Positions 8,781 to 17,200 of a stretch of DNA of 50,189 nt are shown piece by piece. The position numbers and the translations under genes are program-made. The notes below the pieces were generated by a model that worked only from the letters and a program-made list of their open reading frames with translations, did no database searches and was not told the origin of the DNA. Source of the stretch: Candidatus Woesearchaeota archaeon (GTDB taxonomy: Archaea > Nanobdellota > Nanobdellia > Woesearchaeales > 21-14-0-10-32-9); the NCBI GenBank assembly GCA_021735165.1, contig JAIPHP010000008.1:1-50189 (forward strand), in the 5' to 3' direction. Position 1 is the first letter of the stretch, and every line of letters begins with the position of its first letter.

Positions 8781-8800
8781 ACATATGTGTATGTGTACAC
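8781..8800. promoter_or_regulatory. Probable VapBC operator: twin 8-bp palindromes
   Basis: ACATATGT (8781-8788) and GTGTACAC (8793-8800) are each perfect palindromes with centres 12 bp apart, lying between the vapB TATA box and its ATG. Paired short palindromes about one helical turn apart are the usual layout for ribbon-helix-helix antitoxin binding, so autorepression is inferred. Confidence 0.5.
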
Positions 8801-8824
8801 TTATATAAATATTATGAATAACAA

Positions 8825-8848
8825 ATTATTTTCAATATAGAAAATAAT
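8825..8848. repeat. Perfect 9-bp inverted repeat between vapB and the 8915 gene
   Basis: ATTATTTTC, a 6-nt spacer AATATA, then GAAAATAAT. A related single copy, TTTCAATATAGATAATAA, lies at about 4158-4175. The site is between two divergent promoters, so it could be an operator; a transcribed hairpin is also possible. Confidence 0.5.
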
Positions 8849-8914
8849 CAAATGACCACTTAAAAGTAGTAAATAAACGAAAGTTTTATATATTAATAAT
8901 AAAAACCTAAAAAC

Positions 8915-9655
8915 ATGAAAACTAAACTAACTGCAATAATACTAACAATCCTGGGTTTAGGAATAACAACCACAACAAAAGCGCAAGATCTAACAGCATA
9001 TTTAGAAAAAAAAATAATAAACAAAAATATGTTCTATGGGATGAACTTTGTTGATGAAAAAACAGGAAAAGACAAAGCCATGATGCAACCATACATAGAA
9101 ATAACAAAAGGACCGATAACGTATGCAAACTGGACAAATTTTGATCTAAAAAATGGAAGAACAGATGAAATAGACCACACACTAAAACTAACAAAACAAT
9201 ATGAACTAGGACAAAAAGACAACATAACAATAAGCCCCTCAATAGCGATGTACACATTTCCAAACTCAAATCTAAAAGACGAAAAAGCAATAGCCCTAGA
9301 AACAACATACACAGGAAACACAATGCCTTTTGATATAAACATAAGAATAGAAAAAATCCTAAACGGACAAAAAACAAACGGCGTCTTAATAAACTCGACA
9401 ATATCAAAAACAACAAACATAACAAACAACATAACATCAACTGCAAAAACATCAACAGCATTTAACAACAAATATTTCTCAAACAATTCAGGAATAACAC
9501 ACTTTGATATAAGCGCCAACATAAGCTATAACTTAGGAAAAGGACTCGCAATCACTGCTGAAGGAACATACCAACAAAAAATAGACAAAGAATTCAAGCA
9601 ACTCATAAAAACAGAACCATATTTCAAATTCGCAATATCAAAAAGCATAGAATAA
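8915..9655 (+). CDS. Secreted beta-strand-rich protein, porin/outer-membrane-barrel-like
   Basis: 246 residues. A signal peptide is clear (MKTKLTAIILTILGLG, then KAQ before the probable cut). The mature part is a run of alternating-polarity strands separated by short turns (for example GPITYANWTNFDL, TLKLTKQYELG, DFNIRI-like strands, FDISANISYNLG, FKFAISKSIE) and ends in an amphipathic strand. This pattern is that of bacterial outer-membrane beta-barrels. In an archaeon without a known outer membrane this is unexpected; a secreted beta-sandwich or transfer from a bacterium are alternatives. A TATA box (TTTATATATT, 8885-8894) centred about 26 nt before the ATG fixes the start. A/C-rich codon use is like its neighbours, so any transfer is not recent. 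No family assigned. Confidence 0.65.
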   Translation: MKTKLTAIILTILGLGITTTTKAQDLTAYLEKKIINKNMFYGMNFVDEKTGKDKAMMQPYIEITKGPITYANWTNFDLKNGRTDEIDHTLKLTKQYELGQKDNITISPSIAMYTFPNSNLKDEKAIALETTYTGNTMPFDINIRIEKILNGQKTNGVLINSTISKTTNITNNITSTAKTSTAFNNKYFSNNSGITHFDISANISYNLGKGLAITAEGTYQQKIDKEFKQLIKTEPYFKFAISKSIE

Positions 9656-9812
9656 TGAAAATCATGACTCGTTGCCTACTTAAAAACACAAAGAGATATC
9701 TAGGGAAAAATGCACAAAAAGAACAGACTGCGCACCTTCAAACTTAAAAAATGAATACAACAAACATAAAAAAATTCGTATTAAAAACCTCACAACATCA
9801 AGCAACAAAGAC

Positions 9813-10364
9813 CTAAACATCGTTAAGAAACTCATAAATCTTACGTCCATGCGCAAAAACAAAATCAGAATAATCCAAACGCTCACCATCAAATTCGTAC
9901 AAATCTCCATTTTCTAAATCAGCAACTAAAAAATCATCAACATACAAACTCAAAAACTTAATATCGTCCTCTCCGAAATAATCTAAAACTCTTTTAAACT
10001 TTTTAGCAAAACGCCCAAACCTATTTTGCAAACCATTTAAATCAGAATCTAAAACAGTTTTCAAAAAATAATGTTCATTAAAAGATTTATAAATCTTGGC
10101 AGCATCCCAAAAAAACTTAACACTCTCAAAAACCAAATCATCCAAAAGACCATAAACCTTGCTTTTAGTATTAGGATAAAAAGTGACAGAATATAAACGA
10201 TTCTTTAAAATATTAGAATGACCAGGAATTTTATCAATGGCAAACCCACGAACATAATCAGACAAATACCCAAATTTAAGCAAAGAACCCTCTTTCACAA
10301 AAGAAGGATCATAACCAACCTCTAACTTTGCGAAACGACAATCAAAAATCTTTTTTTCTAACAT
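9813..10364 (-). CDS. Hypothetical protein, 183 residues
   Basis: No family recognised. It is a soluble protein rich in Phe, Tyr and Asp, with motifs such as KFFWDAAKIYKSF and SLYVDDFLVADLENGDLYEF, and neither signal peptide nor membrane helix. A TATA box (TTATAATTTG on the minus strand, about 10387-10397) lies about 26 nt before the ATG at 10364, supporting that start and a leaderless mRNA. The gene has the G/T-rich coding strand typical of minus-strand genes in the first 18 kb, so it looks native. It lies downstream of the multi-HTH gene on the same strand but with its own promoter. Confidence 0.6.
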   Translation of the reverse strand: MLEKKIFDCRFAKLEVGYDPSFVKEGSLLKFGYLSDYVRGFAIDKIPGHSNILKNRLYSVTFYPNTKSKVYGLLDDLVFESVKFFWDAAKIYKSFNEHYFLKTVLDSDLNGLQNRFGRFAKKFKRVLDYFGEDDIKFLSLYVDDFLVADLENGDLYEFDGERLDYSDFVFAHGRKIYEFLNDV

Positions 10365-10452
10365 AAAAAAAGCAAAAACAAAACAAATTATAATAACTTA
10401 CTAAAAAAAGACCGGAAGAAATTCAAGAAAACAAATAAAAAACCGAAAAAAA

Positions 10453-11325
10453 CTAAATATATGGCTTGCTTATAACCTTGTCAGGAAATAAAACACGCAA
10501 ATTATCAACTAAAACAGGTTCAAACTTATCTCTATTATTTAAACCATAACTAACAAAAAAACTAGACAAATCAAGAACAAAAGACAACTCATCCTTAGAA
10601 AAACCATTATCAAAACCAAAATACACCTCGCTTAACTCATAAAAAGAAAGAGACTTTCCATCATAAAAATAAACATCCCTGCGACTAGGAAAACTACTAA
10701 CAACATCTTTATTGACATTATTGTAAACCGAAGAAAGAGATAAATCTAAAAAAGAGGCAACATCAAAAACAGAAAAATCACCTTTAACCAAAACATTATT
10801 TATCCTATCAGAGTATATGTTCCTTGACTTTTTATCAACACTCCTAAAAAAAGAAGAAAGACCTCCAAATTCAAGCACTCTGCAAGCAGTCATCGCATTA
10901 ACACCAACACTTCTAGCAATAAAAGAAAAAGACTTTTTAATATTAGCATCGGAAAGCTCCTTATATAACTGATAAATTTTAAACGAAGAATCAAAATCCA
11001 ATCCTTTCTTAGTATTCATAGACTCATAATCAAAAGCTTTCTCATAAGCCCAAACAAACTCAGAAGAAACCTTAGACAACGCAAAATCTTTAACAAGCCC
11101 CGCAATGGAACCTCTTAGAAAATTCATTTCTTTATGAACATTATTGCTAATTTTAATTTTTTCTGCTCTAATACGCTTAACTTCATCTAATAAACCTTCA
11201 CGTCTAAGATGCATTCTTAAAGTAACGTTAGAAACGCCAAAATATTTAGCCCATTCACCAATAGAATTGCCAAGTTCTAAATTATTTTTCAAAAAGCTCA
11301 ACTTTTCAGCACCAAACTTAACCAT
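10453..11325 (-). CDS. Predicted DNA-binding protein with several helix-turn-helix segments
   Basis: 290 residues from the ATG at 11325 (MVKFGAEKLSF). A longer frame adds an unlikely Phe-rich stretch, and a TATA-like TTTATTAG about 26 nt before 11325 supports the inner start. At least three helix-turn-helix-like segments can be seen: IGEWAKYFGVSNVTLRMHL near the N-terminus, FIARSVGVNAMTACRVLEF in the middle, and VFDVASFLDLSLSSVYNNV later. Each has the alternating helix-turn-helix shape of MerR/Xre-like or resolvase-like HTHs. No catalytic domain is evident. It may be a transcription regulator or recombination-directionality-like factor; no named family is claimed. Confidence 0.6.
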   Translation of the reverse strand: MVKFGAEKLSFLKNNLELGNSIGEWAKYFGVSNVTLRMHLRREGLLDEVKRIRAEKIKISNNVHKEMNFLRGSIAGLVKDFALSKVSSEFVWAYEKAFDYESMNTKKGLDFDSSFKIYQLYKELSDANIKKSFSFIARSVGVNAMTACRVLEFGGLSSFFRSVDKKSRNIYSDRINNVLVKGDFSVFDVASFLDLSLSSVYNNVNKDVVSSFPSRRDVYFYDGKSLSFYELSEVYFGFDNGFSKDELSFVLDLSSFFVSYGLNNRDKFEPVLVDNLRVLFPDKVISKPYI

Positions 11326-11461
11326 AAAAAAAAGAAAACAAAAACAACTAATAAAGCTTGCTAAAAAAAAAGAAAAACTTGCAAAAAAAGTAAATTCTCC
11401 AAATACAAAAAACAACTAATAATTCATATAATTTAAAAAGAAGAAAAAATCGAACAAAAAT

Positions 11462-11860
11462 ATGTATAAACAAAACATAAAAGATTATGCTCCAATAACC
11501 CTAAGAATAAGCATCTCATTAATGTTTTTATGGTTTGGAATAAATCAAGTACTAGATGCAAAAAATTTTATGGGCTATCTGCCAGAGTTCATACTATCAA
11601 CTAACAATCCAGAAATATATGTAATAATTAATGGGCTCATAGAAATTCTACTGGGCGCAGCACTAATAATAGGTATATTCACAAGACCTGTCTCCATTTT
11701 ACTATCAGCGCATTTATTAATAATATCTATAAGTTTGGGATATAATGATATAATGATAAGAGATATGGGACTTACATTAGCAACAATTGCAATATTTCTA
11801 TATGGACCAGATAAATGGTCTTTAGATACATACAAAAACAAATGGAGGCAAAAAACATGA
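11462..11860 (+). CDS. DoxX-family membrane protein
   Basis: 132 residues with four predicted membrane helices: residues 13-30, 51-71, 73-92 and 98-115. The segment LRISISLMFLWFGINQV and the short helical bundle match the DoxX/DoxD-like family, small quinone- or thiol-linked membrane proteins. A TATA-like element lies about 26 nt before the ATG. The last codons overlap the start of the cupredoxin gene (ATGA), so the two are translationally coupled. The pairing suggests a membrane redox function involving copper, which is inference. Confidence 0.8.
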   Translation: MYKQNIKDYAPITLRISISLMFLWFGINQVLDAKNFMGYLPEFILSTNNPEIYVIINGLIEILLGAALIIGIFTRPVSILLSAHLLIISISLGYNDIMIRDMGLTLATIAIFLYGPDKWSLDTYKNKWRQKT

Positions 11861-12327
11861 ACAAAAAAACAACGTTAATAATGCTGCTTTTAATTGCGAC
11901 AATTACGCTTGTTGCGTGCAACCAAAGTGCAAAAACAAGTAGCCCGCAAGAACAAACACAACAAGCGCAAGTAAACATAGACATTTCTAATAAAACCCTG
12001 CAAGAATCAAAAAATACAAACACAGAAACAACAAAATCAAAAAAATTCCATTTAAACGGGATAAATTATGCATTCGTAATGAACAATGAACAAGCACCAG
12101 ATATAATGGTTAACGAAGGAGACTTAGTAACAATAGAATTTGAAAGCCAAGAAGGGTTTCATGACTGGGTTGTAGATGAATTTAATGCGGCAACAGAAAA
12201 AGTCAGACCTGAAGATGGAATGACAACAATAACATTCATAGCTGATAAAAAAGGAACATATGAATACTATTGTAGCGTGGGAAGCCACAGAGCTCAAGGA
12301 ATGTTCGGAAATTTAATAGTACAGTAA
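11857..12327 (+). CDS. Cupredoxin-domain lipoprotein
   Basis: 156 residues. The N-terminus is a lipoprotein signal ending in a lipobox (TLVAC, Cys about residue 21), followed by a Gln/Thr/Ser-rich linker. Residues 65-156 form a single cupredoxin/plastocyanin-like domain. Type 1 copper ligands are visible: His in GFHDW, then Cys, His and Met in YYCSVGSHRAQGM. It should carry electrons or copper at the outer face of the membrane. The start at 11857 is chosen because it overlaps the DoxX stop (ATGA) and gives a proper lipoprotein signal; a longer frame would add 14 residues inside DoxX. Confidence 0.88.
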   Translation: MNKKTTLIMLLLIATITLVACNQSAKTSSPQEQTQQAQVNIDISNKTLQESKNTNTETTKSKKFHLNGINYAFVMNNEQAPDIMVNEGDLVTIEFESQEGFHDWVVDEFNAATEKVRPEDGMTTITFIADKKGTYEYYCSVGSHRAQGMFGNLIVQ

Positions 12328-12369
12328 AAATACCAAACATTTTTATTGTCTTTTTTATTTATAAAATAA

Positions 12370-12801
12370 ATGAATAAAAAATTAATATGGATTTTGCTTC
12401 TTCTAATAACAATAATTATGTCTAGCTGCACAAAACAACCAACCGCATGCATAAAAGAACACTGCTTTGAAATAGAAATATCAAAAACGCAACAAACAAG
12501 AGAAATAGGTCTAATGCACAAAGAATACATGGAATCAAACAAAGGAATGCTATTTATTTTCGATAGACCAGACAATTATCCGTTCTGGATGAAAAACACA
12601 ATAATACCGTTAGATATAATTTGGATAAATTCAAATCAAGAAATAGCCCACATAGAAGAAGCAATACCTTGTAAAAATGATCCCTGTCAAATATATAATC
12701 CCAATAAAAAAGCACTATACGTGCTAGAAATAAACCAAGGCATATCAAAAAACTACAAATTTGAAGAAGGAAACAAAGTAATATTAAAAAACATAAACTA
12801 A
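12370..12801 (+). CDS. DUF192-family lipoprotein (COG1430)
   Basis: 143 residues. A lipoprotein signal (MNKKLIWILLLLITIIMSSC) is followed by a single DUF192 domain with its hallmark segments: TREIGLMHKEYMESNKGMLF, YPFWMKNTIIPLDIIWI, and a C-terminal VLEINQGI. DUF192 proteins are small secreted or membrane-tethered proteins of unclear function. Two extra Cys pairs (CIKEHC and CKNDPC) may form disulfides. It follows the DoxX-cupredoxin pair on the same strand after 42 bp that hold T-rich termination-like runs and a weak TATA-like TTTTATTG, so it may have its own promoter. Confidence 0.85.
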   Translation: MNKKLIWILLLLITIIMSSCTKQPTACIKEHCFEIEISKTQQTREIGLMHKEYMESNKGMLFIFDRPDNYPFWMKNTIIPLDIIWINSNQEIAHIEEAIPCKNDPCQIYNPNKKALYVLEINQGISKNYKFEEGNKVILKNIN

Positions 12802-12805
12802 GAAC

Positions 12806-13003
12806 ATGATAGACATAAAAGAAAAAATAAAAGAAGCAAAACAAGAAACATACTTAACAATAGATGAAATAATCAAAAAATACGAAATAATCAAAAAAAC
12901 ACACAACACAATACATGCAAAACCACAAAAAGAAAAAAAAGAATACATATTCATAAAAATAAACAACAAATACAAAAAAGCCGCGACATACTACAAATCA
13001 TAA
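12806..13003 (+). CDS. Small Lys-rich hypothetical protein
   Basis: 65 residues, very rich in Lys and Ile, without signal peptide. It starts 4 nt after the DUF192 stop, which suggests translation from the same mRNA. The composition (mostly K, I, Y, T, N) is close to what A-rich DNA gives by chance, so it is a weak call. No family is recognised. About 255 bp without a gene follow it, with nothing recognisable there. Confidence 0.4.
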   Translation: MIDIKEKIKEAKQETYLTIDEIIKKYEIIKKTHNTIHAKPQKEKKEYIFIKINNKYKKAATYYKS

Positions 13004-13258
13004 AAAAACAAGAAGAACAAAGTATGCATCAAAAAAAGGAACATAAAGAAAATTCTTCAAAATCGACGATTACACACTCAAAAATCAAATTTTCTAAAAA
13101 AAACAAACCACAACAACATACAAAAGACGTGAATTCTTAACCACTCAACACAAAAAATGAATACGTACTAAAACTTAACACACAATTAAAATGCGCCCTA
13201 ACGCCAACTAAAAATAAACACAAGCTTTTTAAAACAAACAAAAACCAAGTCAAATAGC

Positions 13259-13789
13259 ATGAATACAACAAACGAATGGATAAAAATTAAAAAATCAAAA
13301 GTGCACGGCACAGGAGTATATGCAATAAAAGACATTCCAAAAAACACAAAAATAATAGAATATTTAGGAGAAAAAATAACAAAAAAAGAATCAGACAAAA
13401 GAGCAACAAACCAAATAAAAAAACATGAAAAAAATAAAAAAGAAAACGGTGCAGTATATATATTTGAATTAAATAAGACTCATGACATAGATGGAAATGT
13501 GCCTTGGAACACTGCCAAATACATAAACCATGCTTGCGAAACAAATGCAGAAACAATAAATGAAAATGGACACATATGGATAATCTCCACAAAAAAAATA
13601 AAGAAAGGAGAAGAAATACACTACAACTACGGATACGATATAGAAAACTTTGAAGATCATCCATGCAACTGTGGTTCAAAAAAATGCATAGGATATATAG
13701 TTGCAGAAAAACACTGGTCAAAAATAAAAGAAAAGGTTAAAAAAAAGAACAAAAAAACAAATACAAAAAAACACAAACAATCAAAATAA
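13259..13789 (+). CDS. SET-domain protein-lysine methyltransferase
   Basis: 176 residues. The SET fold is complete: start motif HGTGVYAIKDIPKNT, the AdoMet/catalytic motif YINHACETNAE (NHxC form), GEEIHYNYGYD, and a post-SET zinc segment CNCGSKKC near residue 140. The tail (about 155-176) is Lys/Asn-rich and probably disordered. Small SET proteins are known in some archaea and in bacteria that interact with eukaryotes; possible targets are chromatin proteins or ribosomal proteins. A TATA-like TTTTTAAAAC about 26 nt before the ATG supports the start. The 3' end overlaps the convergent 13781 gene by 9 bp. Confidence 0.88.
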   Translation: MNTTNEWIKIKKSKVHGTGVYAIKDIPKNTKIIEYLGEKITKKESDKRATNQIKKHEKNKKENGAVYIFELNKTHDIDGNVPWNTAKYINHACETNAETINENGHIWIISTKKIKKGEEIHYNYGYDIENFEDHPCNCGSKKCIGYIVAEKHWSKIKEKVKKKNKKTNTKKHKQSK

Positions 13790-14230
13790 TTTATCAATAG
13801 TTCCAGAAACAGGTACACTAACAGACCCTTTAATACTAAAATCTTTAACAACACCTAAATAATTATTCTCAGAATACAAAATCTTAAGCAACCCAGTATA
13901 ATTAATATCTGCATCATTAAAAAAAGCAAACCCAGAAAACTTACCGATCAACCCCTTAGAAACTTTCAAATAAAAAGAAAGACCTAACTCGGAATCATCA
14001 TTAATATCATCATGCAAATACAACCCATTAACACCCACTCTAGAATCAAAAAAACCTTTTAAAGGAATTTCCAACAAACCATTAAAATCATGCTGAAAAA
14101 TAGAAAAAACACTAAAATCAGAAAATAAGTCAAACTCACCACTAAAATATTTATTATCATCAACACCTAAATACATACCCCTAAAAGAAAAATACTTATA
14201 CAAATCACAACTAAATTCTTCATCAACCAT
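13781..14230 (-). CDS. Hypothetical protein downstream of MCM
   Basis: 149 residues from ATG 14230. A GGTG Shine-Dalgarno-like site lies about 13 nt upstream; a TTG directly after the MCM stop at 14257 is another possibility. The protein is rich in Phe, Asp and Gly, with repeating strands (SGEFDLFSDFSVFSIF, GKFSGFAFFNDADINYTG, FSIKGSVSVPVSGTI) that suggest an all-beta fold, perhaps a bactofilin-like or beta-helix shape. No signal peptide is seen. Being so close behind mcm it is probably co-transcribed with it. No family was recognised. Confidence 0.6.
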   Translation of the reverse strand: MVDEEFSCDLYKYFSFRGMYLGVDDNKYFSGEFDLFSDFSVFSIFQHDFNGLLEIPLKGFFDSRVGVNGLYLHDDINDDSELGLSFYLKVSKGLIGKFSGFAFFNDADINYTGLLKILYSENNYLGVVKDFSIKGSVSVPVSGTIDKLF

Positions 14231-14257
14231 CTTCAAAAAAACACCTGCAAACAACAA

Positions 14258-17200
14258 TCACATCCTTTTAACAACACCGTGTTTAGGATTAAAAATATCT
14301 CCCTTTCTTTTGAGATTGTTCAAAATCTCTTCTGTTTTATCACCACTCATACCTTTAATCTCAGCTTCCCTAATAATATCTTCAATAGGAACAACATCCG
14401 TATTAAGTGCCTTTTCTAACTCGACAATAATCTCTTTAACAGTATGCACGTTTCCTCTTTGAGTTGCAGTTATCCCTGTTGCAATCCTATCAATATCAAA
14501 TTTTCCAGTTTCCTCATCCAAACCAATCAAAGTCAAGCAATGATGCAACAAATCAATAGCTCTTCTTGCATCAGCTTTAGTAACTGTTTTAGAAAGCCTA
14601 GTTTTAGCACTTGCCTCAGAAAGCCTAACCAAACCTTCTAATTGTCTAGCACTTATAGGAACAGACTTTATCTTCTCATCACCGCTCCCTGAATTCCTCA
14701 TACTAACAAAATAATCCTTAATTTCACTCATAGCAGGCTCAGTTAAAACAGGTTGAATTCTTTGCTTTGCATAAGCAACATACAACTTAATAAGCTCTGA
14801 ACTAACAGGAGTATCCTCAGAAATCTGATCCTTGTGTAATTTTAAAATAAAACTGGCAAGACGCTCGTCCTTATCTTTATCGGGCAAGTCCTTAACAGGA
14901 AAAATTAAATCAAACCTATTAATAAGAGGCGGCGGTAAATCAATTTGTTTAACAAGAACCTCATATGGATCGAATCTGCCAAACTTTGGATTGGCCGCGG
15001 CCAAAACGGTTGTTTCAGACCTTAAAGTAGCTTGAATGTTAGCTTTGCTAATACTAATGCTTTGTTGTTCCAAAGCTTCGTGCATAGCGCTAGTATCTTC
15101 CGCGCTCATCTTATCAAGCTCATCAATGCAAACCATACCTTTATTTGCTAATACTAAAGCCCCGGCTTCTAAAGCCCAACCACGAGTAAATTCATCACGA
15201 ACAACAGCAGCAGTAAGCCCTGCACCAGATGCACCTTTGCCAGATACAAAACGAGTTTTAGGTGCAACAATAGACACTCTTTTTAATAATTGAGATTTTC
15301 CTGAATTATGACACAATATTCCGTTTGCTATAAATGATTTCGTTGATGGAACTTCAAAGTCATAAACATCCTCAAAACCTTCTAATTCTATTGAAACAAC
15401 GCGTTCATAAGTTTGAGGCTTTTCTCTCATTTGTTGATTGTTCTTTATTTTAATATAATCTAATACTTGTCTTAGTTTTTCTTTTTTCTTCTTCGATTGA
15501 AATCCTATTTCTTTAGCAAATTTCTTTATATTCGAAGATCTTCTTATTGTTAAGTTGTCTTCTATTATTCTCCCTTGTATTCCGAAGTATAAAAGAAGTA
15601 TTTGCACATCTTTTAACAATTGCTCATTTTTTGATTTTAACTGAACAGATAAACTTCCACGCCCTTTTCCAAAAACACAACCATCAGCTTCAAAAATCCA
15701 ACTCAAAAATTCAGAAACGACTTCTTTTTTACTTGAAAAAATTTTCTGAGGAACTTTTTTTTCAGATAAAAAACTTAACGCATTTGTTATTATTTTGCTG
15801 TTTATATCCAAGGTTGTTAATTTTTGTTCTCTGTTTATTTTTCTTATTTTTCCTTTTTCTTTTATTTCGGTTTCTTTTATTAAGTTTTTAGTTTTATATA
15901 TTGATGGTTTTATTCCAAACTCTTTTATTACAAATTTTGATAATATATCTATCAAATCAAGTTCCTCTTCATTAACGTAACAGGAAATCCTCTGTTTTTT
16001 TGAATGGATATTGCCATCTCCTAAAATATATCCATACAGACCTGCAAGTTCTTTGGTTAATTTTTTGGGAAGCACTACTACTTTCGACTGATTTGCAGCA
16101 GTTATTTTTTTAAAATCTGTATCAACCAATTTTTTTACATTATTAGGTATTTTTGGCATGACTCTTATTTTCGATTCAGTAGAAAGATGATCCGCACGAG
16201 TCCAACCTTTTTTTGTCATGAATGGTTGATTAAATGTGCACACCATTTCTTTTCCAGTTTCTGTTTTTATCTTGAGAACTGGTTGTTTTTTATAATGTTG
16301 AAAATTTGATGTGAACGCATAAGGCTTGTCATTTGGCCCTTTCCTTATTTGACATAACGCTTCTTTTATTTTCTGTTTGTGTTTAATTCCAAAGTCTTTA
16401 ATTTGAACCATTCCTTTTGAATGAGTAGCCACTTGAGAAGTTCCGTGAATACAGCCAGGATCACCTATTAATAAAATATGAATATCTCCTCTTCTCTTAA
16501 CACCATCATCTTGTTCTTTTAATCTTCCTCCAAACATTTGAAGCAAAAGAGCTTCTTTAATCCGATCATGACCATAAATACTAGGCGCAATACTCCTAAC
16601 AAGCTTATCATAAACCTGCGGATCCTTTGACAAAGCTAAGATCTCTTTTTCTTTCTCCTTGGAAACTTCCAAAGTCTCAAACTCTTCTTGCAACGGATTA
16701 ATATAATTAACTTCTAACATCAGCTCATAACGAGTACTTTTACCACCTGTTTGAAGAGTTATAGGAACTTCTTTAATTACACCCGTAACAACAATTTTAG
16801 AACCAGGATTTGTTTTCTTATCAGATATGGGACTTACTAAATCATTTTTCAAAAAAATATTTATTCTTTTAGGTTGTTCACCTCCCTGCATATCCTCAGG
16901 ATCTTCTTCTAGAACAATTTTTTGAGCATCAACTAACTCTTTGCTAAGAAGATTAAACTTCCCCTTTCTACCACAAACATTACAACTATTGGGCTCTCTG
17001 AACTTTTGATCAAGCTGAAGAACAGGAATTATATTACCACAACTAGGACACTCAAAACGAGCACTAGTAACCTGCGGTCTAACATCTGATTTTTGCCTAA
17101 CCAAACCTTTAAATTGATACATCTTGTTCAAATTCTTACTTCTTATATCTCTGACTGAAAGATGCGAAGAAGATGGTAAATCAAAAAATCTTACATTTAA

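Noticed and set aside
9656-9812. Further copy of the structured repeat behind the 8915 gene
   Set aside because: It begins AATGAAAATC after the stop and has AAATGCACAAAAA, but the remainder does not align and no stems are kept; too weak to list.
11144-11419. Plus-strand frame opposite the multi-HTH gene
   Set aside because: It is a Lys-rich antisense shadow; the minus-strand gene has HTH motifs and a well-placed TATA box.
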